64,000 bases of DNA from Joyebacterum sp964521425 (GTDB lineage: Bacteria; Joyebacterota; Joyebacteria; Joyebacterales; Joyebacteraceae). A program made the translations under genes and the position numbers. This document shows, piece after piece, positions 35,421 to 43,731 of this stretch; position 1 is the first letter of the stretch, and each line of letters opens with the position of its first letter. The notes under the pieces were generated by a model. That model saw only the letters and a program-made list of their open reading frames with translations, made no database searches and was not told the origin of the DNA. The DNA is taken from contig CAZFRO010000010.1 of assembly GCA_964521425.1 (NCBI GenBank), forward strand, positions 1-64,000. Reading direction: 5' to 3'.

Positions 35421-35470
35421 GGCATTCCCCTGAGTGTCGGCCGCGGGGCGGCCGGGCATCTGCCTCTCCC

Positions 35471-36361
35471 CTAGACCAGCTCTGCACCGTAGGCGGGACC
35501 ATCGCCTTCAAGCCTGGCGACTGCCGCCTTGAGCCCGCGTTCGAACATGATCGGGAGCATGTGTTCGCGGTACTCACGGCTTGCGCGGATGTCGGCTATG
35601 GGAGCGGTCTCGTCGGGAACGAGCTTCTTCGCGTCATCGATGAGCGCCTCACCAAAGACCTTCCCCTTGAGAAGCTCCTCGATCCTGGGAGCGCGCACCG
35701 GAGTAGGTGCCACGGCCCCGAACGCGACGCGGTATTCACTACCCGGAAGAGCCAGGACGGCGACGCTGGCCTGGGCGAGATCCTCACCCCGGTAGCGGCC
35801 GAGCTTGACGTATGCCGCGCCGTGTCGTTCCTGAGGGATGGGAAACGACACCGATGTCACGATCTCAGCGCTCCCAAGTGACGTAGCCTTGGGTCCTGTG
35901 AACCACTCGGCAACGGGGATGACTCTCTCCCCGGCAGGCCCCGTGACATGAACGCTCGCGTCGAGAACGAGAAGAACAGGGCCGCCGTCGCACGACGGCA
36001 CCGCCGAGCAGATGTTCCCTGTGATCGTCGCCCTGTTCCTGACGCCGACCGAGGCGACCGTCATTGCCATCTCGCAGAGGAGCGGCACGTGTTTCTGGGT
36101 GAGCTCAGATTCGATGAGATCGGTGAAGGTAGCAAGAGCCCCGGTGCGAAGGACGCCCCCCTCCTGCTCGATTCCAGAGAGCTCATGAATCCCCTTGATG
36201 TCCACGAGAATCCCTGGGCTAGTGAGACCGTCCCTGAGCCCCGCAACGACATCGGTCCCGCCTGCAAGCACCTGGGCACCGCTTCCATGCTTACCCAGGA
36301 TCGCGACGGCCTCTTGAATCGTCTCAGGTCTTGCGTACTCGAACTCGTGTGCTATCGGCAT
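35471..36361 (-). CDS. Molybdenum hydroxylase FAD-binding medium subunit
   Basis: 296 residues from the ATG at 36361 (AAGGAG 6 nt upstream). The FAD-binding PCMH-type domain is clear: VLAGGTDVVAGLRDG (~39-53) and the AMTVASVGVRNRATITGN region (~107-125), which in the family is GS.qIRNrATiGGN. The C-terminal CO-dehydrogenase-flavoprotein-like domain starts near residue 180 (RYRGEDLAQASVAVLAL, VAFGAVAPTPVRAP). It takes electrons from the 2Fe-2S subunit and passes them to NAD+ or another acceptor. It begins the molybdenum hydroxylase part of the operon, 50 bp after the cyclase gene. Confidence 0.94.
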   Translation of the reverse strand: MPIAHEFEYARPETIQEAVAILGKHGSGAQVLAGGTDVVAGLRDGLTSPGILVDIKGIHELSGIEQEGGVLRTGALATFTDLIESELTQKHVPLLCEMAMTVASVGVRNRATITGNICSAVPSCDGGPVLLVLDASVHVTGPAGERVIPVAEWFTGPKATSLGSAEIVTSVSFPIPQERHGAAYVKLGRYRGEDLAQASVAVLALPGSEYRVAFGAVAPTPVRAPRIEELLKGKVFGEALIDDAKKLVPDETAPIADIRASREYREHMLPIMFERGLKAAVARLEGDGPAYGAELV

Positions 36362-36410
36362 GTACTGCTCCTTCTTCGGCAGCATCGGTCACTTCGACGG
36401 AAGCACCGCC

Positions 36411-37229
36411 CTACTTCGGTGGCAGCATCGCCACGATGCGACACATCGATGACTCGAGCTCTATCCCGCGTAGCGGGAAGCACCCTATCCAGCAGCGCTC
36501 GTTCTTGATCTTGTTGATCTCGCCGCCAAGGTTCTCCGCGTGAACGAGTCCCTTCGGGAAGAGCTTGAGATGCATCACCTGGTAGTAGATCTCCGGCGGG
36601 AACATCTCGTCCCAGCCCTTGCCGTAGTCCTTCTCAAGCTTCGCCTCGGCCTTCTTGAAGAGACCGGGGTGCCAGTCCTTGATGATGGTGTTCATGGGGT
36701 GGTCGGCGCTTCCGCAATCGACACCGATCCACTTGAGGTTCATCTTGAGCGCCCACTTGTGGAACTCCGGGTCGGGCCCGGGGTGCTTCACGAAGTAGCG
36801 GACCTCATCGGAGCGTTTCTGATCCCAGGCGTACTTGTGGTAGCCCGTGTTGATTATGAGTATGTCACCCTTCCTGACATCGACGCGGTCTGTGATCATC
36901 TTGGGCGAGTAGAGACTGTAGTCCTCGACGGAGTCCGAGATATCGACGACGACACCGGGGCCGATCCACTCGCCGAGCGGCACATCGCCGATCGTGCGTC
37001 CACTCGGATGGAAGTGTATCTCGCCGTCCATGTGTGTGCCGACATGATTGCTCGTCGTGATGATTTGACCGTTCGCGCCCTGTCCCATGTGCGCTCCGGC
37101 GATCCGCTTGAAGTACTGGATGCCGAGAGGCATGTAGCTCGGCCACGGCGGTGTGTGAACCGACAGCCGCTGCGTGAGATCGTAGACTCTGACATCGTCC
37201 ATGAATTCGAGGAACTTCTTGGTGTTCAT
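36411..37229 (-). CDS. Cyclase-family metal-dependent hydrolase (kynurenine-formamidase-like)
   Basis: 272 residues of the putative cyclase family. The metal motif is NHVGTHMDGEIHFHP, with His62, His66 and Asp68 as ligands (HxGTHxD), and LIINTGYHKY and VDCGSADHPMN form the rest of the site. Members hydrolyse N-formylkynurenine, isatin or other amides and lactams; the ~60-residue insertion around residues 185-235 (KDYGKGWDEMFPPEIYYQ) makes it longer than KynB-type enzymes. GGGAGG lies 6 nt upstream. In this operon it could open a ring oxidised by the molybdenum hydroxylase (inference). Confidence 0.88.
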   Translation of the reverse strand: MNTKKFLEFMDDVRVYDLTQRLSVHTPPWPSYMPLGIQYFKRIAGAHMGQGANGQIITTSNHVGTHMDGEIHFHPSGRTIGDVPLGEWIGPGVVVDISDSVEDYSLYSPKMITDRVDVRKGDILIINTGYHKYAWDQKRSDEVRYFVKHPGPDPEFHKWALKMNLKWIGVDCGSADHPMNTIIKDWHPGLFKKAEAKLEKDYGKGWDEMFPPEIYYQVMHLKLFPKGLVHAENLGGEINKIKNERCWIGCFPLRGIELESSMCRIVAMLPPK

Positions 37230-37312
37230 GTAGTACCTCCCTCGGTGATGGTCTCCAGTGTCTCTCCAGCTATTCTCGCGAGTGGATCCCGTTACCTGCC
37301 AGCAATCGCTGT

Positions 37313-38719
37313 CTATTTCGCAAGCCGCGCAGCCAGGCCTTCGAACGCTCTCGTGAACGGCTCCGCCGATGCGCTCAAGACACCCGCGCCGACCTGCCCG
37401 ACGCCTGGTTCGCGGTGCGCGACTCCGGTGTCGATGAACGGAAGTATGTTCTTCGTGATGACCTTGACTACGTCGATTCCCGTTGGCGTCCCGCGGAAAT
37501 TGAGATACGGAATCTGGTAGACCGTGTTCTCCGCAGCGGCGATCTCATACATCTCAAGCGTGTACTGGATCGCGTCCGACGTCGTCCCGCCCACGAACTG
37601 CACGATCGCGGGCGAAGCGGCGATGGCGAATCCACCCAGCCCGTTTGTCTCCGTGATCGAGCTATCGCCGATGTCCGGGTTGGCGTCCTCTTTCGTATAG
37701 CCCGGGAAGAAGAGCGCGTCGGGAACATCAGCAGGACCCGTGAACCACTCGTCTCCTGTTCCGGAGAGCTGGATTCCGAAATCCGTTCCGTTTCTGGTCA
37801 TCGCGATGACGACACTGCTACCCGGTACATCGCGCGCGGCATCGAGCGTCACCTTGCACGCCGGCATCGAGAGATTCAGGAAGAAGTGGTCGTTCCCGTT
37901 GATGAACTCGAGAACTTCGCCAGCCTTCTTGCTGTCGCTACATGACCTGACGATTGCGGGAGCCATGGCGCGATAGAGGAGCGACGTTGCGGCTCTGTTG
38001 CGGTTGTGGACCTCATCTCCCATGTGAAGCGCCTGCGCCATGACATTCTTGAGATCGATCGCTCCCATGTCCGCAATCGCATCATCGAGCACCGGATAGA
38101 GCACCGAGTCCATCCACCGGAGCTTCTCGATGACCTCGGGAGCGAAGGCGCCGTAACGGAGCACCTTCCCCAGTCCCTCGTTCATCGTGCAGTACGCGGA
38201 GTTACCGAACTCCTCATTTCTGAGAACGAAGACCGGCATCGAAGGCATCACGATTCCAGCCATCGGGCCGACCGTGCTGTGCTCGTGGCACGGCGCGTAC
38301 TCGATCTCACCGGATGCCGCGAGTCTCTCGGCCTCATCAGGCGTAGTCGCCTTCCCCTCATAGATGAGCCCGCCTATGACGGCTCCACGCATCGGCCCGC
38401 ACATCCGATCCCACGTTATCGGCGGTCCGGCGTGGAGAATCATGTTCGGCTTCATCCCTGGGATCACATCTATTGCGCGAGCCATGCCGGTGAGCTTGGG
38501 CATTCCCCGCAGGATGATGTCCATGACCTTCGCGTTCGCCGCGCCTATCTCCTCGGCGTGCTCTTCCATGATGCGTCTAGACCCGTCCGACACATCCATC
38601 GGCGGACGCCAGTCAACCTGCACGGCTCTGGCTCCGACTTCGTCCAGGCTCTCCTTGAATGAGGAGAGTCCGACGTTCACAACCTTGAGTTCCTGTCTGA
38701 AGAGATCACGAACCGGCAT
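37313..38719 (-). CDS. DUF1116 protein (YlbE/AllG-like)
   Basis: 468 residues. The whole length fits the DUF1116 family, which is nearly always encoded with FdrA; E. coli YlbE is the reference and, with FdrA and YlbF, has been assigned to oxamate carbamoyltransferase (allFGH) in recent work, as I recall it. Segments seen: MRGAVIGGLIYEGKATTPDEA, CHEHSTVGPMAGI, GDEVHNRNRAATSLLYR and a late EMYEIAAAENTVYQIPYLNFRG. The ATG at 38719 shares one base with the FdrA stop (TGATG) after GGGGGTGA. No signal peptide; cytoplasmic. Carbamate kinase, the usual last partner, is not in this window. Confidence 0.9.
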   Translation of the reverse strand: MPVRDLFRQELKVVNVGLSSFKESLDEVGARAVQVDWRPPMDVSDGSRRIMEEHAEEIGAANAKVMDIILRGMPKLTGMARAIDVIPGMKPNMILHAGPPITWDRMCGPMRGAVIGGLIYEGKATTPDEAERLAASGEIEYAPCHEHSTVGPMAGIVMPSMPVFVLRNEEFGNSAYCTMNEGLGKVLRYGAFAPEVIEKLRWMDSVLYPVLDDAIADMGAIDLKNVMAQALHMGDEVHNRNRAATSLLYRAMAPAIVRSCSDSKKAGEVLEFINGNDHFFLNLSMPACKVTLDAARDVPGSSVVIAMTRNGTDFGIQLSGTGDEWFTGPADVPDALFFPGYTKEDANPDIGDSSITETNGLGGFAIAASPAIVQFVGGTTSDAIQYTLEMYEIAAAENTVYQIPYLNFRGTPTGIDVVKVITKNILPFIDTGVAHREPGVGQVGAGVLSASAEPFTRAFEGLAARLAK

Positions 38720-40257
38720 CACTTCACCCCCAGCTTCCGGGCCACGAGCCCCGCAATTCTACAGCCGGACAGATTCGAGTCCGCGATGATGGCGCCCGCC
38801 CCTTCAAGGGCTTCATGCACGGCGCGCCGGTTCTGCGGATCCCGGTCCGTCCCGGTGATCGAACAAACTACGGCCACCTTGCTCACTGCGTCCCGCACGA
38901 CTTCGTCGAGTTCGGACGCAGGGTCCAGGTTGGAGCCGTACCCAAGGACAACATCCAGGAGGATGACGGCCACATCCGGATCGTTGGCCTCGTCAGCGAT
39001 TCGCTTCACCCTAAGCGAGTAGTCGATCATCGGGTGTGGACGGCCGACGGTGAACTCGTCGGAGCCGAGATCGACGATTGTGTTCGCGACGCTCCGGAGT
39101 GGATCGTCGAGCTTCGCCGCACTAGCAGACGGTACGTTGGAGTAGACGTTATCGAGACCCAGATCGGCAAACACGATCTCGGCTTCAGATGCGAACGTTC
39201 CTCCGCTCATGAGGGCGCGGACATATCGCTGCCCTCTTCCTCTCTCCCCCACGATTCCTTGAACGACACCGGCCTCACGGTTGTCACACCCCAGGAGCAG
39301 TCCCCTTACGCCCTCAGGCTCTTCGCCGAGCGCGATCGCAACCGCCCGAAACGCCGCCTCGGCGAGCGTACGGCAGTCGTTCGGCCCCTCGGGCTCAGTT
39401 CCCAGGAAGACCGACACGACCGGCTGCTCAATCCCAGCGAGCTTCTTCCTGATTCGATCAAGGACCTCATCGTCCGGTGGCTTCGACACAAGGACGATCA
39501 CCTCAGTCTCAGCATCGCCGGCGAGCGCCTCAAGACCATCCAGGAAGGTGATGCCACCGACGGCGTTCTTCACATCGTGCCCACCGGTCCCTATCGCCTG
39601 AGAGATTCCCGAGCTGAGATTCGAGACGAGCGTGCTTACCTCCTGCAGCCCCGTTCCCGATGCCGCCACGATCCCGATCGGACCACGGTTGACGGCGTTT
39701 GCGAAGCCGAGGGGAACGCCATTGATGATGGCCGTTCCGCAGTCGGGTCCCATCACAAGGAGACCCTGGTTGTGCGCGCCGGTCTTGAGTTCCACCTCTG
39801 TCTCGAGCGGTACGTTGTCGGAGAAGAGCATCACATGAAGCCCGCGATCGAGCGCTCGCGCTGCAACCTCACCCGCGTAGCGACCGGCCACGGAGATGAG
39901 TGCGAGGTTCGCATCCGGAACGACATCGAGCGCGCCGTCAAGGCTCCTGGGTACAAACGCCTCGCCGTCATCGGTCGTGCCGCGTGCATTATCGAGAAGC
40001 TCGTCGACGGCGACCAGTGCCGCCTCCGCTATTTCGTTGGTCTCGGCCCTCACGCCGATCAGAAGATCGGTGTCGGATGAGCTCTCGAACTCGGGCGTCA
40101 GGAGATCGGCCGCACTCAGGATCGCCCGGTTCTCGTTCGTTCCCATGACGACGGCTGCGTCGACAACGCCCTCCATGTGAGAGAGCTCTCTCGCCACGTT
40201 CATGAGCGTGACGGAATCGAAGTACGCACCCTTCTTGATGCGACCCGCTACGACCAT
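38719..40257 (-). CDS. fdrA: FdrA-family protein (AllF-like)
   Basis: 512 residues. FdrA resembles succinyl-CoA synthetase alpha-type proteins: GPDCGTAIINGVPLGFANAV (~170-190), GIVAASGTGLQEVS, the IGTGGHDVKNAVGG loop, and in the second half RALMSGGTFASEAEIVF, GRPHPMIDYS and VILLDVVLGYGSN. GGGGAGG is the ribosome site, and the start overlaps the upstream DUF2877 gene by 10 bp. With DUF1116 and DUF2877 it forms the three-gene set known from oxamate carbamoyltransferase, an enzyme that splits a carbamoylated product and yields carbamoyl phosphate. Here the trio lies inside a larger operon with molybdenum hydroxylase and thiolase genes, so the substrate could differ. Confidence 0.92.
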   Translation of the reverse strand: MVVAGRIKKGAYFDSVTLMNVARELSHMEGVVDAAVVMGTNENRAILSAADLLTPEFESSSDTDLLIGVRAETNEIAEAALVAVDELLDNARGTTDDGEAFVPRSLDGALDVVPDANLALISVAGRYAGEVAARALDRGLHVMLFSDNVPLETEVELKTGAHNQGLLVMGPDCGTAIINGVPLGFANAVNRGPIGIVAASGTGLQEVSTLVSNLSSGISQAIGTGGHDVKNAVGGITFLDGLEALAGDAETEVIVLVSKPPDDEVLDRIRKKLAGIEQPVVSVFLGTEPEGPNDCRTLAEAAFRAVAIALGEEPEGVRGLLLGCDNREAGVVQGIVGERGRGQRYVRALMSGGTFASEAEIVFADLGLDNVYSNVPSASAAKLDDPLRSVANTIVDLGSDEFTVGRPHPMIDYSLRVKRIADEANDPDVAVILLDVVLGYGSNLDPASELDEVVRDAVSKVAVVCSITGTDRDPQNRRAVHEALEGAGAIIADSNLSGCRIAGLVARKLGVK

Positions 40258-41192
40258 TGCGCCTCCCCATCGTGCTGAATGCTGATGCTGCTCGGATTCC
40301 AGGCGGTAGCCGCGGCAGGACGTGCCAACCAGGACGTGAGCGTCATCTGAAGACCGACCGCCATGTCGGCGCCGGACGTCGCTCCAACTGAGAAGAGATG
40401 CTCAGCACACCTCCGCACATCCCCGGGTGCGCCGAACGAGAGCGCGGCTACGAGGTCTTTGATGCCCTGTGTGACGAATCCGCCTTCGGCGAGATAGAGG
40501 AACGTGTCGGACAGAGTGTTTCCGCTCCTTGCAGTCTCGAAGATCTGTGTTCTGAGATGCGTGAGATCGCGCCCAGGCGCTGATGCGCGGTGCGCCGGCT
40601 CCGTCGATCTCTCTATGATATGTGTGGCGATGAGTAACCCCGTGATGAAGTCGTCACCGGACGGGGTAAGCCCGAACCCGCAACCCTTGAGTCGCTCGAC
40701 TCCCCTGAGTGTGTCCCCATGAAGGATGTCACGAACGGAGTGCCCGATGTGCTCGACTACGGCGCGCTCAAACCCGTCCCTGAATCCCGCGAGCCTCTGG
40801 GAATCGAGCAGGAACGCCAGGCTCTTCTCCGGCGCCAGCTCCGCGAGGAGGACACCGAGAATGCCGAGGTTCTTCCTGAAGAGCGGAAGAGCGTGTGGCT
40901 GGAAATCGAGAGCCGACTCATAGGCACGGTCGCCCTCGAGGGTGATGCGTCGACCGTCGATGGTGATGGCCATGCCCGTCTCCATCGTCAGGCTCCCGAC
41001 CCGGGACGGATCGAGTCCGCGCACGACGATATTCAGAGGTCCTGCATCGACGTCCGGAGTGACAAGCGAGACGAGCCTGCCATTGTCTGTCATGTTGACA
41101 ACGTGTGCGAAGCGCGAGTGGACGTGGTAGGACCCGTTCTCCACGAGGTCACCGAAGCTCACAATCTCGATCATCTCACGTGGTACAGCCAT
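40248..41192 (-). CDS. DUF2877 protein (YlbF/AllH-like)
   Basis: 314 residues from the ATG at 41192 (AAGGGA 7 nt upstream; the frame opening at 41207 is a TTG without a site). The DUF2877 signature is LKGCGFGLTPSGDDFITGLL near residue 185. In E. coli the YlbF member is encoded with FdrA and YlbE and belongs to the same oxamate carbamoyltransferase complex. The N-terminal ~120 residues are a beta-rich domain (LVSLVTPDVDAGPLNIVV). It precedes FdrA with a 10-bp overlap and follows the DUF35 gene by 11 bp. Confidence 0.9.
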   Translation of the reverse strand: MAVPREMIEIVSFGDLVENGSYHVHSRFAHVVNMTDNGRLVSLVTPDVDAGPLNIVVRGLDPSRVGSLTMETGMAITIDGRRITLEGDRAYESALDFQPHALPLFRKNLGILGVLLAELAPEKSLAFLLDSQRLAGFRDGFERAVVEHIGHSVRDILHGDTLRGVERLKGCGFGLTPSGDDFITGLLIATHIIERSTEPAHRASAPGRDLTHLRTQIFETARSGNTLSDTFLYLAEGGFVTQGIKDLVAALSFGAPGDVRRCAEHLFSVGATSGADMAVGLQMTLTSWLARPAAATAWNPSSISIQHDGEAQWS

Positions 41193-41203
41193 GACGAGTC
41201 CCT

Positions 41204-41551
41204 TCAAGCCGCGCGAAATACCATCCCGTAGTACTTCTCATACTCCTCGCTTCTGACGACCTCGACCTCCCCTATCACCTTCATCCCACTCGCAGGTTCG
41301 TCTATGTGAAGCTGGCCTGTGATCCTGATCCCGTTCTCGAGTTCGACGATACCGAGCCCGAGCGTCGGCACCTCGAAATCCCCCGGAAGCGAGTAGAGTT
41401 CGGTGAACGTGACGAGCGTGCCCGTTTTCGGCAACGGCTCCGGATCGAACTCGTTGTGCTCGTTCTCGCCACACTTCGCGCAGACCATGCGGTACGGGTA
41501 GTGAAGATGTCCGCACTTCCTGCACCGGTAGGCGTAGATCTCTCGTTTCAT
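41204..41551 (-). CDS. Zn-ribbon OB-fold protein (DUF35)
   Basis: 115 residues from the ATG at 41551 (GGGAGAAC upstream). A rubredoxin-like Zn ribbon with Cys10, 13, 24 and 27 (YRCRKC ... VCAKCGEN), followed by an OB-fold (GTLVTFTELYSLPGDFEVP, IVELENGIRITGQL). DUF35 proteins act as acyl-CoA-binding scaffolds for thiolase-like partners, as in archaeal HMG-CoA synthesis and PhlB. Here the partner thiolase gene ends 2 bp upstream, the classic pairing. Confidence 0.92.
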   Translation of the reverse strand: MKREIYAYRCRKCGHLHYPYRMVCAKCGENEHNEFDPEPLPKTGTLVTFTELYSLPGDFEVPTLGLGIVELENGIRITGQLHIDEPASGMKVIGEVEVVRSEEYEKYYGMVFRAA

Positions 41552-41553
41552 TG

Positions 41554-42729
41554 TCAGTTCTCCCTCGCGAACGTGAGGCACACGACGTTGTTCCCGAAGC
41601 CTCCGAAGTTGCACGTGAACCCGATTTTCGGATCGGCGACCTGTCGCTTTCCTGCCTCACGACGAAGCTGATGGACGATCTCGTAGGCCTGGGCAACACC
41701 GGTCGCGCCGACCGGGTGACCACGCCCCTTGAGTCCGCCCGATGGGTTGATCGGGATCTTCCCTCCGATCTGGGTCTCACCGCGCTCGAGGGCCAGATGT
41801 CCCTCTCCCTTCTTGAAGAAGCCGACCTCCTCGCTCTCAACGATCTCGAGGATCGTGAAGGCGTCGTGGAGCTCTGCCACTCCGACGTCCGACGGGGACA
41901 CGCCCGCCATCTCGAACGACTGGGCGGAGGCGCGTCTGACCGCAAGAAGATCCGTCGGCTCGTCGCGTTCGTGTACGCAGTGCGTGTCGGTGGCCTGCCC
42001 AATCCCCGCGAGCCTGACGAGAGGCCTGCCCGTCTTCTCTGCGACCTCGCGCGTGGCGAGTATCACACTTGCACCGCCGTCCGAAACGGGGCAGCAGTCG
42101 AAGAACCTGAGCGGGTCCGCGACATACGGGTTGTTCGTCATCGCCTCTGGTGAATCAAGGATGCCCTCGACCGTGATCGCCTGCTGGATGTGCGCGAACT
42201 CGTTGAGAAGAGCGTTGTTCTGATTCTTGACCGCCACCATCGCCAGATGGCGCGACGTGACACCGTACTTCTCCATGTAGGCCCGCGTGAACATGCCGGC
42301 CAGCGATGGGAGGGTCACACCGTAGATGTACTCGGCCAGTGGGTGCGTGAGTGTCGCCACGAACTCGGTGACCTCAAGGTTGTTGACCTCGCGCATCCTC
42401 TCAGCGCCCGTCACCGCCACGACATCGTGCATGCCCGACGCGACCGCCAGAAATCCCTGCTTGATCGCGGACGCGCCTGAGGCTGGGCCGTTCTCAATGA
42501 CCTCCGCCCCTGCCGGTGTCAGACTCAGTGTGTCGACAACGGCACTCGCAAGCCCGGTCTGGTGGTTCACCCGACCGCTTCCCATGTTAGCGACGTAGAG
42601 GTGATCCACCTCCCTGATACCGGCGTCCTTGAGCGCCATCATCACCGGATACGCGGCGATCTCGGAGAGTGGGAACTCGAGACGCGTGAATGAGGTGATG
42701 CCGATCCCGATTGCGTAGACGTCTCTCAT
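41554..42729 (-). CDS. Thiolase-superfamily protein lacking the catalytic cysteine
   Basis: 391 residues of the SCP-x/DUF35-associated thiolase branch. The late histidine loop is intact (GGLKGRGHPVGATGVAQ) and the C-terminal CNFGGFGNNVV replaces the usual C.GGG. At the nucleophile position, however, the family's ENACASG reads ENGPASG, so Pro82 stands where the acyl-accepting Cys should be. The bases at this spot are unambiguous in frame. Condensation through an acyl-enzyme is therefore unlikely; it may bind acyl-CoA without forming the thioester, or act as a hydrolase or scaffold with the DUF35 protein. The ATG overlaps the upstream stop (ATGA), with GGAGGGGA close by. Confidence 0.9.
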   Translation of the reverse strand: MRDVYAIGIGITSFTRLEFPLSEIAAYPVMMALKDAGIREVDHLYVANMGSGRVNHQTGLASAVVDTLSLTPAGAEVIENGPASGASAIKQGFLAVASGMHDVVAVTGAERMREVNNLEVTEFVATLTHPLAEYIYGVTLPSLAGMFTRAYMEKYGVTSRHLAMVAVKNQNNALLNEFAHIQQAITVEGILDSPEAMTNNPYVADPLRFFDCCPVSDGGASVILATREVAEKTGRPLVRLAGIGQATDTHCVHERDEPTDLLAVRRASAQSFEMAGVSPSDVGVAELHDAFTILEIVESEEVGFFKKGEGHLALERGETQIGGKIPINPSGGLKGRGHPVGATGVAQAYEIVHQLRREAGKRQVADPKIGFTCNFGGFGNNVVCLTFAREN

Positions 42730-43481
42730 TTCCCCTCCTTCTCTTGCTGCATCCACCGCTGGAGTATGAGAGCCGTGCCTGTCGGATCGTACTTGGAGCG
42801 GGTCGCCGCGAGAAGATCCTCGGGCGGCGTCGGTGGATCTGACGGCGGGAGGATCGCCTCCATCGCCTTTGCCAGAAGAGCTTCCGGAACAGGGCGCCTG
42901 CCGATAACAAGCGTGCCCCGCGCCTTCTCGAAGATCGCACTTGTGAGCGCGTAGGAGGGCGGACCGCCCAGCTCATGCGGGATCTCGAATCGCTTCTCGA
43001 GGTTGTACTCGATCATCCACCGCCTGAACCCGATCGGTGACTCGGCAACGATGAGGACCTCCTTGTGACCCAGGATGTCCATGTGGTACTCCATCTTCGC
43101 CGCGAAGGCGTGGGCGCCGATGCGGAGCCCGCGGCGCATCGCCAGAGTGTGAAGCGACATCCCAGTGTCGGCATCCGCCCTGCGCCCGTTCACAACTGCG
43201 CAAAGCTCCCCGTCAATCTGGGCCACGAGCACGTACTCGTCCTGCATGCGGTGCCGGTAGTATGCAAGAAGCTCCGCGTAGACTCGCGCGGCGACAACAT
43301 CGTAGAAATCCCTCTCGACGGACATGAGAGGGGCGACATGGATGAGGATGTCCGGAATCTCGTCCCGCGTGACCTGCCGGACGACCATCTCCTCACCGCT
43401 CGCGATCGTCATGTACTTCGGTGGAAACGGGGGCATATCGTGATCAATAGGACGGAGGATCTTCTCGAGGTCAACGGGCAT
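42726..43481 (-). CDS. Protein of unknown function, first gene of the ten-gene catabolic operon
   Basis: I do not recognise the family. 251 residues, soluble, with AAGGAG 7 nt upstream of the ATG. The middle (EYVLVAQIDGELCAVVNGRR, LHTLAMRRGLRIGAHAFAAK, KEVLIVAESPIGFRRWM) has the strand-helix rhythm and length of a GNAT-like acyl-CoA N-acyltransferase fold, which would fit next to a thiolase, but the acetyl-CoA loop (R/QxxGxG/A) is not convincing. Its stop overlaps the thiolase start, so both are cotranslated. It could be an acyl-CoA-using transferase or a regulatory protein. Confidence 0.7.
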   Translation of the reverse strand: MPVDLEKILRPIDHDMPPFPPKYMTIASGEEMVVRQVTRDEIPDILIHVAPLMSVERDFYDVVAARVYAELLAYYRHRMQDEYVLVAQIDGELCAVVNGRRADADTGMSLHTLAMRRGLRIGAHAFAAKMEYHMDILGHKEVLIVAESPIGFRRWMIEYNLEKRFEIPHELGGPPSYALTSAIFEKARGTLVIGRRPVPEALLAKAMEAILPPSDPPTPPEDLLAATRSKYDPTGTALILQRWMQQEKEGK

Positions 43482-43663
43482 AATGCGTCTCCTTCGGAGT
43501 CTGAGCGAAGCGCTCTACAAGGGGATTCTCTGCGATTGAATATGAGGTATAGCAAGAATAGCAGGAATCAGAGGGGGGAACAAGGAGCGTCAGACCACGG
43601 TTGGGAGTTCCCGCCTGTGGCAGCATTTATGAACACCCGACAGGGGTTGTGTCGAGCCGCCCG

Positions 43664-43703
43664 GACGCAAACGGGGGCATCGCCAGGATGCCCCCGTTGC
43701 GTC
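43664..43703. terminator. Long hairpin, terminator of the secreted-protein operon
   Basis: A 16-bp stem with one bulged A (43664-43680 with 43688-43703) and a 7-nt loop, 28 nt past the stop of the minus-strand zincin gene. No T-tract. Confidence 0.65.
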
Positions 43704-43731
43704 GGATACACGTGCAGCCGCCGCCTGGACT

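Noticed and set aside
43482..43663. A sigma-70 promoter for the ten-gene catabolic operon in its upstream gap
   Set aside because: Several TATA-like words occur in the AT-rich part, but none has a -35 at 16-18 bp that I trust.
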